Both the position numbers and the translations under genes were made by a program. A DNA stretch of 64,000 nucleotides from Oscillospiraceae bacterium (GTDB taxonomy: Bacteria > Bacillota > Clostridia > Saccharofermentanales > Saccharofermentanaceae): the NCBI GenBank assembly GCA_902764825.1, contig CACWXL010000006.1:43439-107438 (forward strand). The letters run 5' to 3'. The notes beneath the pieces were generated by a model. It worked only from the letters and a program-made list of their open reading frames with translations, was not told the DNA's origin and did not search any database. Positions within the stretch are counted from its first letter, which is position 1, and each line of letters starts with the position of its first letter. Positions 51,782 through 61,173 of this stretch are shown here, in pieces.

Positions 51782-54175
51782 ATGAAAAACAAGCTTATAA
51801 ACAAAGTATTATCTCTGATTTTAATATCTGCAATGCTGCTTCCGGCCGCATCATGCGGAAAGAAGAGCTCCGGGAAAGCGGAGAAAAAGATAGCTTCTGA
51901 TGATCCCTGGTTCGACTCCAAGGTATACAGTATCAAGCCGGATCTTGATACCGGCGGTAAAGAGATCAACTTTAGTACGCAAAAACTTGCAGGTGCAGAC
52001 GACAAATATATCGTAGTATTCTCGTACGGCTACTATGTTAATCCGAATCCAAATGAGGAATACTACACAAGTGATTATTCCTACTATATGGCCATCGTAA
52101 TTGACCGGAATACGGGTGATATGATCAATACTCTGGATTATGGTCAATATCTTTCAGGCAATGGCTTTATTAATGATGTCAAGTATTTCAACGGAAAGAT
52201 CACTTCAAAAGTATATATAGAGGATGAGAAGGGCGGCCGCACCGTAGAGATGGATAATGACGTCCTTACGGGGAAAAAACTTGATGAACGCGCATGTTCC
52301 GAATCATATTCCGGCTTTAGTAAAGCATTATTCCAGGTCGGTGATTATTCGATCCTCGCAGAAAGCGCAACTGATCAAGGCAGTTCATCATCAGAATTTT
52401 ATTATGTGCTTACGATCATTCCTTCCGAAGGAAAAGAATATAACGTTAAATTGAAGAAAGAACATACGGATCTTTATTCTGTCTCTGTTGTCCTTCCATT
52501 GGACGAAGACAGGCTCCTGGTGCCGGTTATGTCGACATCGACTAATATTCCGGTTTTTTTCGAGGTTGATCTAAAAGCAGCAAAGGCAGTTGAAGTCGAT
52601 GGCAAAGACTACGACTGGATCGATTTCGACAGGGTCAGAAATACATTGGTCAATAAGGATGGCCGGGCTTATTTTTCCACCTCATCAGGCATCTCTACGA
52701 TCGACATGAAGAATAAAAAGATAGAAGAGTTCTTCAACTACAACGCCTGTCCGATGAACAAGGTCCGCCTTCTTTCCACCGAAATGATCGACTGCTCTGA
52801 CAAGGAGATAGTACTACTTGGAAACAGCATATCGTTTTCTATGGAAAAAGGCTTTACACCGGATTTTGAAATATACGTAATAACTAAGGCCTCAGGGAAT
52901 CCCCATGCCGGGAAGACAGTTCTTGAACTTTATTCAACTTACGGAGTGGAAGAGACGATCGCCGAAGCAATTACCAGATTTAATGAGACCAACAAAAGCT
53001 TCTTCGTAGAAGTTACAGACCGTTATGAAGTTGATTCTGTTAAAACTTACTTGTCGGCTGACAGTAAGGATGATGAGGCGCTGGATAGTCTTCAGACTAG
53101 TTTGTCACTTAATGACAAGCTTGCCATGGACATCATGAATGGTACGGGGCCCGATATCCTGATAAATACCGGTGATATGGGCAGGCTGTATCATTCCAAT
53201 TATCTTGTTGATCTAAGCAAATATTTCGCAGATCTCGATCAGGAAAAATACTTTACGAATATAATCGAAGCAGCTAAAACTGACGGCAAGTTATATCAGC
53301 TGCCCATAAGATTTGATATTGAAGGCATCCACACCGATTCCAAGTATGCGGGAGCATCAGGCATGGGCTTTACGACCAAAGAGTATGAAGATTTCCTCTA
53401 TGGTCCTCTTAACGGCTATGATCTTAATCAGACAGGACAAGCTTTCTATTTTGCAACTCTCTTTAATGCAATGAGTGACAGATTCATTGTTAACGGAAAG
53501 GCAGATTTCTCCGGTCCTGAATTTGCAGAGATTGCTGAATTCGTAAAGAACAATGTCCATGAGAAAGCATTATCCAATGATGCTGAAATGTCCGATGAAA
53601 GAAGCTGGCAGAATGACCGTATAGCACGTCTTATCAGCTACACTTCGATAATTTCTTATTTAGAAGGTGTCAATGATCTTCAAGGTGCTGATTCCTTTCT
53701 CGGTATCCCTTCTTCTGACGGGCGCGGACCCATGGCCGGTTGCAGAATATCCGCTTCAGTTTCCGCACAGGCAGTAAATACCAATGCCTGCATTGATTTT
53801 GTAAAGATCCTTCTTTCTGATGAAATACAGTATGATATGTCCAAGACGGGGGCTTTCTCATTAAGCCGTGAGGCATACAGGAAAGCCGGAAGCATTATCC
53901 TTGATTACTGCAACGGTCCCAGAGGCAGCATGGCTTTCCAAAAGACCGATATTACCGGAAAGCAGATCACCAGAACAACTGATTTTACAAAAGATGATCT
54001 GGACAATCTCGAGAAGATAATCTCAAGCTGCACGCATTTCAACTCTGCCGATGCATCGATCAACATGATACTCATCGAAGAGATGCCGGCATATTTCCTG
54101 GGGCAGAAGGATCTGGATTCTGTGGTCAAGATCGCTCAGGACCGTGCACAGAAAGTATTAGACGAGAGAGGATAA
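51782..54175 (+). CDS. Large two-domain lipoprotein, paralogue 1
   Basis: 797 residues; ATG at 51782 follows AAAGGAAAGAC. Lipobox ASC near residue 24. Residues about 40-370 are a beta-rich domain with repeated short strands (ADDKYIVVFSYGYYV and similar), propeller-like to my eye. From about 375 a solute-binding-like domain follows: GKTVLELYSTYGVEETIAEAITRFNE, then GTGPDILINTGDM, LYQLPIRFDIEGIHTDSKYAG and the C-terminal IEEMPAYFLGQKDLDSVVKIAQDRAQKVLDERG. The same order is found at 57359 and 61174. No transport genes are adjacent, so the domain may bind a ligand for sensing or capture. Confidence 0.8.
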   Translation: MKNKLINKVLSLILISAMLLPAASCGKKSSGKAEKKIASDDPWFDSKVYSIKPDLDTGGKEINFSTQKLAGADDKYIVVFSYGYYVNPNPNEEYYTSDYSYYMAIVIDRNTGDMINTLDYGQYLSGNGFINDVKYFNGKITSKVYIEDEKGGRTVEMDNDVLTGKKLDERACSESYSGFSKALFQVGDYSILAESATDQGSSSSEFYYVLTIIPSEGKEYNVKLKKEHTDLYSVSVVLPLDEDRLLVPVMSTSTNIPVFFEVDLKAAKAVEVDGKDYDWIDFDRVRNTLVNKDGRAYFSTSSGISTIDMKNKKIEEFFNYNACPMNKVRLLSTEMIDCSDKEIVLLGNSISFSMEKGFTPDFEIYVITKASGNPHAGKTVLELYSTYGVEETIAEAITRFNETNKSFFVEVTDRYEVDSVKTYLSADSKDDEALDSLQTSLSLNDKLAMDIMNGTGPDILINTGDMGRLYHSNYLVDLSKYFADLDQEKYFTNIIEAAKTDGKLYQLPIRFDIEGIHTDSKYAGASGMGFTTKEYEDFLYGPLNGYDLNQTGQAFYFATLFNAMSDRFIVNGKADFSGPEFAEIAEFVKNNVHEKALSNDAEMSDERSWQNDRIARLISYTSIISYLEGVNDLQGADSFLGIPSSDGRGPMAGCRISASVSAQAVNTNACIDFVKILLSDEIQYDMSKTGAFSLSREAYRKAGSIILDYCNGPRGSMAFQKTDITGKQITRTTDFTKDDLDNLEKIISSCTHFNSADASINMILIEEMPAYFLGQKDLDSVVKIAQDRAQKVLDERG

Positions 54176-54208
54176 AGTATGATCTTTGCCTGTAAAGGCT
54201 TTTTGATT

Positions 54209-54254
54209 ATTTTACTTTATCCCTGGATTTTTTACTTTATCCCTGAGTTTTGCA
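54209..54254 (+). repeat. Dispersed direct-repeat element, copy 2
   Basis: TTTTACTTTATCCCTG twice at 20-bp spacing, then GAGTTTTGCAATT. It lacks the TTGACAAA start of copies 1 and 3. It lies 34 bp after the stop of the lipoprotein gene at 51782. Confidence 0.85.
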
Positions 54255-54430
54255 ATTAAGGTTGATTATCAAACGGGAAACGTGGTATTACAGTAGATAG
54301 TTTTATCATCATATGCTTTAAGCGCTGAATCCGGGAAGGCTTGCACCGGACCGGGCTCAGATCGTTCTGGACTAGAGATGGTAAGACAAATAAACTCGAT
54401 TCTTAAATTTCGAGGCTTTCCAACAAAATG

Positions 54431-54470
54431 GGGCTGTCTTAGATAACTAAGGCAGCCCTGAGTTTTTATT
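54431..54470. terminator. Bidirectional terminator
   Basis: GGGCTGTCTTAG-4-CTAAGGCAGCCC with one mismatch-type pair, then TGAGTTTTTATT on the + strand. It separates the lipoprotein gene from the convergent GtrA gene. Confidence 0.8.
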
Positions 54471-54518
54471 CAGAGCGAAATCGCGCCCGGAACATATATG
54501 CTCCGAACATATAGTTTC

Positions 54519-54676
54519 TTGTCGGTAAAACCTCCGAAAACCGACAAGAAAACTGAGAAGTTCTACAGAAAAACCCTGAAATTGTCGGTTAGCCGAATCG
54601 AATATCCGACAAAACACGACAAAACCCTACAAGAACCGACAATGAAAACCGACAACGTGAACACTTTTACCGACAA
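54519..54676. repeat. Cluster of CCGACAA words
   Basis: CCGACAA or its complement TTGTCGG occurs at 54519, 54541, 54582, 54606, 54636, 54649 and 54670, plus ACGACAA at 54616: eight in 158 bp, in both orientations. TTGTCGG/CCGACAA pairs could form hairpins. It lies in the region downstream of the GtrA gene. Confidence 0.7.
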
Positions 54677-54707
54677 AGGAATAAGGTGGTCGACGCAGGA
54701 AAACGGT

Positions 54708-55268
54708 TTACAGCGTTGTATCAGGCTGTTGCTGTGTGAGCAGCTCGTCAGACGGTTCGGTGGCTTGGTCTTTTCGAGACTTCTTAAATACAAAGAACTT
54801 GCTGAACAGATAATTTACGATGACGATGATTATCTGCGTTACAGTTGTTACGCAGAATTCGTACAGCAGGCTTGGCGTGCCGATGAAGGTGCCAAACAGC
54901 CTGAAGAAGAAATTGTCATAATTCAGGCTTTCCAGATGCATGAGGCTGATGAAAAAGTCCTTGTTAAGCTCAATGAAGATGAACGCCATCAAGAGATCGA
55001 AGACAAACATGGCGCTGCGGCCGAAGGCGAACTTGACCATCTCGATCAGCATGGTCTTGAAGCTCTTGTCTTTGCTCCGGAAGACCCAATATTTGTTGAT
55101 GAAGAACGCGAATAATATCGATACAACTTGCGCCACGCACGCACAGAAAACGGAGTTGTCAGAGAAGATGTGCGTTGCAAACCGGGTAATGTAATAGACG
55201 ATAGTTGTAAGCACACCGGCAATTATATAGACGATTATCTCGCGGTATTTAGTTAAGTACTTGCGCAT
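54708..55268 (-). CDS. GtrA-family membrane protein
   Basis: 186 residues; ATG at 55268 follows AAAGGAATCTT. Four transmembrane helices: about 10-32, 38-58 (with the family motif FAFFINKYWVFRS right after), 86-108 and 135-160 (ending in the second copy VNYLFSKFFVFKKS). GtrA proteins are thought to flip lipid-linked sugars for cell-surface glycans. An aromatic-rich insertion (YDNFFFRLFGTFIG) lies between helices 3 and 4. A rightward frame covering the same bases is its antisense and is not a gene. Confidence 0.88.
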   Translation of the reverse strand: MRKYLTKYREIIVYIIAGVLTTIVYYITRFATHIFSDNSVFCACVAQVVSILFAFFINKYWVFRSKDKSFKTMLIEMVKFAFGRSAMFVFDLLMAFIFIELNKDFFISLMHLESLNYDNFFFRLFGTFIGTPSLLYEFCVTTVTQIIIVIVNYLFSKFFVFKKSRKDQATEPSDELLTQQQPDTTL

Positions 55269-55355
55269 AAGATTCCTTTACACAAAACTTTATTATTTAT
55301 TGTATTTGTGACCCCGAAAAACGATATTATCAGGTTTCTCCTATCGAAACAACCT

Positions 55356-55390
55356 GATTAAAAATAGGGCTGCCCGTGATCAGGCAGCCC
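55356..55390 (-). terminator. Terminator of the lipoprotein gene at 55438
   Basis: On the minus strand GGGGCTGCC-TGATCACG-GGCAGCCC followed by TATTTTTAATC. Eight-bp perfect stem with T-run. It shares the GGGCTG core with the terminator at 54431. Confidence 0.8.
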
Positions 55391-55437
55391 CGGCTATTAT
55401 TCAGGTGTTGGTTATGTCAGTTTGTCTAATTCTCACC

Positions 55438-56016
55438 TCACGCATTTGACTTAGTGATGGATCCGCTCGCGGAGTACTTCTCGGCGTATTCGGATTCTGT
55501 CCATGTCTCATAGTATTCCATCGTGTTGACGTCAGTATCGCTTGTCTTGAAAGTATACTTAACACCGTTCGCAGCTTCTGCCTGTACGATGAATCCGCCT
55601 GCGGCAGTCTTCTCGAGCTTGGTGATCTTATCGGAATACTCCTCAACAAATGCGCCGTCCTTCATCTGGCCGTACTTGATGTCTGCGGAAGTGAACTGAA
55701 TATAACGTGAAGGTGCTAATGTACCGTCAGCATTGCTGGACATGGATGCTGTCTGCCATGTGCCCGGTATCGCATCGGAAGCTGCTGCATCCTTGTTATC
55801 CGTGGGGTTCTCGGACGCAATGATATCTGTGGCACCAAGGTTATCTCCGGCCTCATCCCGGCCTGCGCCTAACTGCTTGTCTACCTGCTCCTCCGTCAAT
55901 ACGACAGATGATTCAGGAGCCTTTGTGGCCTCCGTGATCACTTCCTGTGATGTCGCACAACCGGCCATTCCCAAGGCCATTACTGTGGACAATGTTGCTA
56001 TTAAAACTCTTTTCAT
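55438..56016 (-). CDS. Small lipoprotein of unknown function
   Basis: 192 residues; ATG at 56016 follows AAAGAGGAGAACAAA. Lipobox MAGC (about 17-20). A Glu/Thr/Asp-rich linker of about 70 residues follows, then a small domain GTWQTASMSSNADGTLAPSRYIQFTSADIKYG of the kind found in Clostridia lipoproteins with a lipocalin-like strand order. No named family. It has its own terminator and stands alone. Confidence 0.8.
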   Translation of the reverse strand: MKRVLIATLSTVMALGMAGCATSQEVITEATKAPESSVVLTEEQVDKQLGAGRDEAGDNLGATDIIASENPTDNKDAAASDAIPGTWQTASMSSNADGTLAPSRYIQFTSADIKYGQMKDGAFVEEYSDKITKLEKTAAGGFIVQAEAANGVKYTFKTSDTDVNTMEYYETWTESEYAEKYSASGSITKSNA

Positions 56017-56347
56017 TTTGTTCTCCTCTTTAGGTTTTACTAGGAGACACTACTTCGGAAAAATCCAATAAAGAATACACCGTTCCAATAGTCATTAAGA
56101 ACGACAAAAACCAGATTATTCCATTGTATTATCCCCCGGTTTCAGCATACCGTTTCCTGCCTGTGCAGGACGCGGAACACATCCACTGGTCAAATGATAC
56201 CCCCCTCGGATATCAACTTGTGGGCAAACCGGGGGCAAAATTGTGTGACTTGCACTGAAAACGATGCTGTTTTTGTTGAATTTAACTATATTTCAAGGTG
56301 CTCGAAAAGGAATCTTGGTGAACGGCACCTTTCCCTCAAAAAGGCTC
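56017..56347. other. Intergenic region, nothing recognised
   Basis: 331 bp between two leftward lipoprotein genes. No start with a ribosome binding site, no hairpin with T-run and no repeat was seen. Confidence 0.5.
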
Positions 56348-57283
56348 TTACCTGCCCTCTTCGTCCCACTTCGTCATGCATTCGACGGCGATGTCGACGG
56401 CCTGGTCACCGTACTCGCCCTTGAAGGTGTGGGTGGCGCCTTCGATAACGTAGTATTCGCTGTATGGGAGCGAGGCCCTTGCCTGATCGAACTGCTTGGC
56501 AGGATCGCACGCGAAGGCCTTGGTGCCGGATATTATGACTACCGGAATATAGCATCTGGAGATAAGCGGATAGATATCCGTTCTGATAGTCTTCTCTTTC
56601 TCGAACTTCATGATCCTGCAGGCATAGTAGCTGGGGTCTAAAAGGAGCAGCCCCTTGATCTCGGTCTGGCGCATCGTTCCGACATAAGATGTGACGAGAC
56701 CGCCCATGCTGTGGCCGAAGAGATAGATGTTACCGGGATCGACTTCAGGTATCATTTTCGCGCCGTCCAAAACGGCATAGAGGTCCAAGACCTGCTCGTA
56801 GATGAAGTCACCAAGCCAGTCCGGATCGTGGTAAGGCGAAGGCGCCGTTCCGTTCTGGTACTGGTACTCGATCACGGCATAACCATAAGTTGAAAATCTC
56901 TGCGCGAAAGCAGCATATCTTCCAAACCCGGCATACAGTCCGTTTGAGATGATTATCGTCTTAAAAGGTCCTTCTCCTTCAGGATACGTGATCCTGCCCG
57001 TAATCGGATTACCGTCACGGAAGAAGGTGAGGCTCCTTGTCTTGTATCCCAAAGCAGGCGCTGCTGACTTATAATCCGGCTCAAACTCAGGAAACTTGGG
57101 AACCGGCTTCTCAGTCGGCGTAGGTATAGGCGTTGGGGTTGCCGGCGCCTCTGTAACAACGGCTGTGGTCTCCGGTGTCTCGTAAGTCTCTGCCGGCTTC
57201 AATCCGCTCGGCCAATCGGAACAGGACGTCAGGAGTACCGTCGACATTACGGCTGCAATAACTATTTTGATTCTTTCGCTCAT
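56348..57283 (-). CDS. Lipoprotein alpha/beta hydrolase
   Basis: 311 residues from the ATG at 57283. Lipobox LTSC (about residues 18-21), then a Thr/Pro-rich linker of about 40 residues and an alpha/beta-hydrolase domain with nucleophile elbow FGHSMGG, acid region LLDPS and catalytic His in EGATHTFKG. Similar enzymes are dienelactone hydrolase- or chlorophyllase-like esterases; the substrate is unknown. There is no ribosome binding site: TATAAT at 57290-57295 lies 6 bp before the ATG, which places transcription start at or next to the start codon, so the mRNA may be leaderless. The overlapping ATG at 57289 is the alternative. Confidence 0.85.
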   Translation of the reverse strand: MSERIKIVIAAVMSTVLLTSCSDWPSGLKPAETYETPETTAVVTEAPATPTPIPTPTEKPVPKFPEFEPDYKSAAPALGYKTRSLTFFRDGNPITGRITYPEGEGPFKTIIISNGLYAGFGRYAAFAQRFSTYGYAVIEYQYQNGTAPSPYHDPDWLGDFIYEQVLDLYAVLDGAKMIPEVDPGNIYLFGHSMGGLVTSYVGTMRQTEIKGLLLLDPSYYACRIMKFEKEKTIRTDIYPLISRCYIPVVIISGTKAFACDPAKQFDQARASLPYSEYYVIEGATHTFKGEYGDQAVDIAVECMTKWDEEGR

Positions 57284-57358
57284 GGGCATATTATAGCATT
57301 GAGCGGAGAAATGATAAAAATATTTAAGGTTTCGCTGCGGTGTGTTGGTTCGATGTTT

Positions 57359-59782
57359 TTATTTCCTCTCGTCCAGCACCTTCTGGATCCTGTTCTGCAT
57401 TACAGGAATGACCTGATCCAATGTCTTCTGCCCCGCGAAATATGCCGGCATCTCTTCTATCAGGATCATGTTGATCGCGGCATCAACAGAGTCTGCCCCG
57501 GAGCAGCTGAGGATGACGTTTTCGAGGTTATTCAGATCTTCATCCGTAAACTTGGTGTTTATGGTTGCATTCGTTCCCGCTGTGTAGTCGTAAATGTTCC
57601 TCTGGCCCTCTTTGGTGTTATAGAATCCGACCGCTTTGGCAAAGCCCTGCCTCAGCGCTTCCTTGTTCAGAACAAACCGGTCATTCATGACAAATTCAGT
57701 TTGGATCTCATCTGTCAGGAGCATCTTTATGAATTCGATGCAGGCATCCTTATTTACTGCATTTGCAGACACGGCTACTGATACATTGGTTCCGAATAAA
57801 GGTCCTCTGCCGTCTGCAGAAGGTATGCCCAGGATAGTTGTCGCCTCTTTTAATCTCGCGCGCTTTACAAGATAACCTGTGATGCCGGGACAATTGCAGT
57901 AGAGAGCTTTGTTGCTCTTCAGAAAGACCGGATCGTCAATAGCCATTGGATCTTCCTCATTTTCTTCGCTCTTGGGAAGCCTGACCTGCTTGACGTTATC
58001 CTTGACGTATTGCGCGAGCTCAGCAAATTCAGGGCCTGTGAGATCAGCTTTTCCGTCCTTGATAAAAGCATCTCTCATGTTATTGAACAGCTTGGCAAAA
58101 TAAGGTATTTGCGTTACTTCGATAACGTCTCCGCCGTTCAATGTACCATATAGGAAATCCTTATATTCTCCGGTCGTAAAACCGGTGCCTGATCTTCCGG
58201 CAAGCTCTTTGCTGGTCTGTATTCCCTTAAGCGTGTAACAGACCGGCAGCTGGTAAAGTTTGCCGTCAGTTTTCGCGCCCTCGACAATATTCGTAAAATA
58301 CTTATCCGGATCAAGATCCTGAACATAAGGTGAGAGATCGATAAGATAATCCGGATTATTGAGCTGCCCGAAAGCACAGGTGTTCATCAGGATATCAGGA
58401 CCCTCGCCGTTTAAGATGTCGTTCGCAAGATCGTAACTGAAATCCGCGTCCTTCTTACTTTGGGTTATTACGTCTTCGTCTTCGCTGGCCATGTAATCCA
58501 CAGACTGATAGTACCTGCCATAATACCGGTCGGTTATGCGAATGAAGCACTTCTTGTTGGTCTCGTTAAACCTGATTATGGCATCGGACACGATGGCATT
58601 CGCATTCCCCTCAGGCATATAAAGATCGAGTATGGTTCTTCCTGCATAAGGATTCTTTGGAGCCTTTGTTAATTCGATGATGACGAAATCCCAATCAAAA
58701 ATAGATTTGAAACTGTCTGTAGATGCGTATTGGCCTCCGAGAAGAATCTTCTCATCAGTATAATCTCCTATTTGCAAATAACGTTTGTAAGCTTCATTTA
58801 TCTGACACCAATTGAAATCAAAAGTCTGTTCATATGTCTTTTTCTCCAGATCGACTCTGTAAATACCGGAGTTTTTGGCTATATATGAGTTTCCTTTAGG
58901 GCTGTTATAGAGATAGTAGAAAAACTCATCATCAAGCCAAGAATACTCTTCATCAGCCGGAGAAAGCGTAATCGTCTTAAGATCCAATTTGTAATACTTA
59001 TTATTCATTTCCTTGGAAGCAGGGATCAGGGCAGTAGTATCATCAATCGCCAAAACAAACGGAACTCCATAAATATCGCCTGAAGGATCTTTTAATTCCA
59101 CTTCTTTTAAAGAACCGTCCGGCATAACAATATTAAGAATACAAAAGTTATCGTCTGCTGACTTCTTTTTCTCAGGTATTATTCTGTATTCACCAACAAC
59201 AAATGAATAAACTCTAACGTTAGACGTCAGGGGTTCACCGTCAGGGCTTAATTCACGGACATTGAGCAGTTTTCCGGTATCAGCATCTATCTCTATCTCT
59301 TTATATACCGTGATACCGGTTGTAATATCATCTGTTTCAACAAAGACTATAACCTTGCCGTTACAATAACTCGCATTCCAGGGATATTCATATCTTCCCA
59401 AATAATCAAGAAGATTAATGCTCTTAACCGTTTTCTTTGTGGTCCGGTCTATTAAAGTAACGAAGCTGATCAGCCAGTCTTCATATTTAACATCGTCAGT
59501 CCATTGAGCAACGTCGTACGCACCATTAGAATATACAGCAATGTACTTATCGTCAGCACCCAACAGATAATAATTCAAACAATATACGACTTTATTCTTC
59601 TTTGTCTCAAGCTTGAAAGGTATGACCTCCGCATCGTACCACGGCGAATCAGAAGAGATCTTTTTGGCTTTTCCGCCCTGTTCTTTCGCGCCGCACGAAG
59701 CAACAGATAATGCTATCGAGAACAGCAATACCAGCGCGATGGCTTTATACAGTTTGTGATTATTCATCCTATTCATATTCAT
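57359..59782 (-). CDS. Large two-domain lipoprotein, paralogue 2
   Basis: 807 residues; ATG at 59782 follows a GGGGGATTA run, with two further ATGs within six codons. Lipobox VASC near residue 30. Domain order equals the protein at 51782: beta-rich part with LGADDKYIAVYSNGAY, then AGRTILDLYMPEGNANAIVSDAIIRFNE, GEGPDILMNTCAFG, LYQLPVCYTLKGIQTSKELAG and an ending PVMQNRIQKVLDERK. The Thr-Asn residues of the GPDILxNT motif and the C-terminal IEEMPAYFAGQKTLD are conserved in all three paralogues. The dispersed element copy 3 lies 53 bp upstream. Confidence 0.8.
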   Translation of the reverse strand: MNMNRMNNHKLYKAIALVLLFSIALSVASCGAKEQGGKAKKISSDSPWYDAEVIPFKLETKKNKVVYCLNYYLLGADDKYIAVYSNGAYDVAQWTDDVKYEDWLISFVTLIDRTTKKTVKSINLLDYLGRYEYPWNASYCNGKVIVFVETDDITTGITVYKEIEIDADTGKLLNVRELSPDGEPLTSNVRVYSFVVGEYRIIPEKKKSADDNFCILNIVMPDGSLKEVELKDPSGDIYGVPFVLAIDDTTALIPASKEMNNKYYKLDLKTITLSPADEEYSWLDDEFFYYLYNSPKGNSYIAKNSGIYRVDLEKKTYEQTFDFNWCQINEAYKRYLQIGDYTDEKILLGGQYASTDSFKSIFDWDFVIIELTKAPKNPYAGRTILDLYMPEGNANAIVSDAIIRFNETNKKCFIRITDRYYGRYYQSVDYMASEDEDVITQSKKDADFSYDLANDILNGEGPDILMNTCAFGQLNNPDYLIDLSPYVQDLDPDKYFTNIVEGAKTDGKLYQLPVCYTLKGIQTSKELAGRSGTGFTTGEYKDFLYGTLNGGDVIEVTQIPYFAKLFNNMRDAFIKDGKADLTGPEFAELAQYVKDNVKQVRLPKSEENEEDPMAIDDPVFLKSNKALYCNCPGITGYLVKRARLKEATTILGIPSADGRGPLFGTNVSVAVSANAVNKDACIEFIKMLLTDEIQTEFVMNDRFVLNKEALRQGFAKAVGFYNTKEGQRNIYDYTAGTNATINTKFTDEDLNNLENVILSCSGADSVDAAINMILIEEMPAYFAGQKTLDQVIPVMQNRIQKVLDERK

Positions 59783-59834
59783 TAATCCCCCATATACGAA
59801 TAGAACAAATCACTGCGGATTGCAACTAAATCCC

Positions 59835-59888
59835 CAAAACTCAGGGATAAAGTAAAAAATCCGGGGATAAAGTAAAATTTGTCAAAGG
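59835..59888 (-). repeat. Dispersed direct-repeat element, copy 3
   Basis: Inverted relative to copies 1 and 2. On the minus strand TTTGACAAATTTTACTTTAT opens it, the first unit reads CCCCGG instead of CCCTGG, and it ends GAGTTTTG. It lies between the transglutaminase-like gene and the lipoprotein gene at 57359, upstream of the latter. Confidence 0.85.
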
Positions 59889-59901
59889 TTTTTTATAGTT
59901 T

Positions 59902-60996
59902 TTACCAATCGACCATATAGGAGTCATCATCTTCATAGGGTTCGGCATACACATCATCAGGGGAACCGTATACATCACCTGATGCGAAATCCTGATTGTA
60001 GAATGAACCGGACGCGCGCTCCGGGTAGAGTGAACCGTCGAACTCGTGATACTTGTCGGCGATCTCATCATCCGTCAGCATGAAATAAAGATCCGGGTGA
60101 TCCTTGAATACCGTTGCATCGCAGTGATACCACTCGCCGTTAAGCTGAACGAGGTTCCAGAAATGGCCGTTCCTTACGACAGGATATCTCTTGACCATAA
60201 GGTTAGGGATCCTTGCGCGGTCGAGAAGCATTTTCGCGCATGAGAAATAAACATAGCAGTCACCGGTCCTGTTCATGAAGCCCATATAAGCCGCTTCCTC
60301 ATAAGTCAGGCTGCCGGATACGTGCTGGTAATAAATGTTCGAATGGACCCAGTTGAAGATCTCTCTTGCAGTATCGACATCGTTGTCGCACTTAAGAGAC
60401 ATCAGGAGCTCGTCCGCTATATCGTAAACGGTTCTCTCGCCGCTTTCGGGCTCAGGCTTGACTTCTTCCTTAGACTTGGTGGTGTTCTCGGGAAAATCCT
60501 CGTGTCCGAGCGGAATTACCTTTGCGCCGGCATTGTTATTCGGGTTATTCGAGCCCGAATTGACAAAGATGTTCTTTATAAAATTGCCGCCGTCGCCATT
60601 GTCAGTCATATAGTACATGGCGCCTAAAGCTACGGCCAAAAGGACCGCTATGACTGCGAAAAAACCTGCCAACACCTTTCCGGCACCGCTCTTTCTGCCG
60701 CTGCCCTTGAAATTCCTGACCTTAGCCTTTCTGACAGCCCTGTTCAGAACAGGGCTGCTTGCCGCCATCGTAAAATCCGTATATCCGCCGGATGCTGCCG
60801 TAAAATCCGTGTAGCTGCTGCCGGCAGCTGCGTAATCGTTGTATCCGTTTCTGAAGCTTTCGCTGTTCCTGTTTGAATAGCTGCTGCCGTATCCTGTGAA
60901 ATCGGTGTAGCTGCTGACAGGTTCATTATTCATAGAAGTGAAATCTGTGTAACTACTGTCAGCTTTGTTGCCCTCAGTAAAATACCAAAATTTCAT
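59902..60996 (-). CDS. Membrane transglutaminase-like protein with YTDFT repeats
   Basis: 364 residues; ATG at 60996 follows AAAGGAGATTTTAAGT. The cytoplasmic N-terminal 105 residues contain the motif YTDFT four times, at 16-20, 30-34, 62-66 and 72-76, each preceded by Ser-Ser or Gly-Gly. A transmembrane helix spans about 108-130. Outside, after a linker, a transglutaminase-like domain holds Cys247 (GDCYVYFSCA), His278 (NGHFWNLVQL) and Asp293 (WYHCDAT), a full catalytic triad. Such domains act as proteases or cross-linkers at the cell surface. The inside repeats could recruit a partner or be phosphorylated. Confidence 0.82.
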   Translation of the reverse strand: MKFWYFTEGNKADSSYTDFTSMNNEPVSSYTDFTGYGSSYSNRNSESFRNGYNDYAAAGSSYTDFTAASGGYTDFTMAASSPVLNRAVRKAKVRNFKGSGRKSGAGKVLAGFFAVIAVLLAVALGAMYYMTDNGDGGNFIKNIFVNSGSNNPNNNAGAKVIPLGHEDFPENTTKSKEEVKPEPESGERTVYDIADELLMSLKCDNDVDTAREIFNWVHSNIYYQHVSGSLTYEEAAYMGFMNRTGDCYVYFSCAKMLLDRARIPNLMVKRYPVVRNGHFWNLVQLNGEWYHCDATVFKDHPDLYFMLTDDEIADKYHEFDGSLYPERASGSFYNQDFASGDVYGSPDDVYAEPYEDDDSYMVDW

Positions 60997-61173
60997 ACTT
61001 AAAATCTCCTTTATACTTTTGTTTCCGGCACATGCGTGCCTTAGGTTTCTGTATAAAGGTTAGACTTGCCGGATTTCAAATAGTCTTCGTTTTGGCATCA
61101 AAACGCCAACGATAATGAGAGAAAAAAGGGGCACGCCGGCCCCTTCAGATGGTTCAAAACCCTTTATCCTGCC

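Noticed and set aside
54498..55115. Rightward 205-codon frame
   Set aside because: It runs antisense to the GtrA gene, which has four helices and family motifs, and its first part is the CCGACAA cluster. No ribosome binding site.
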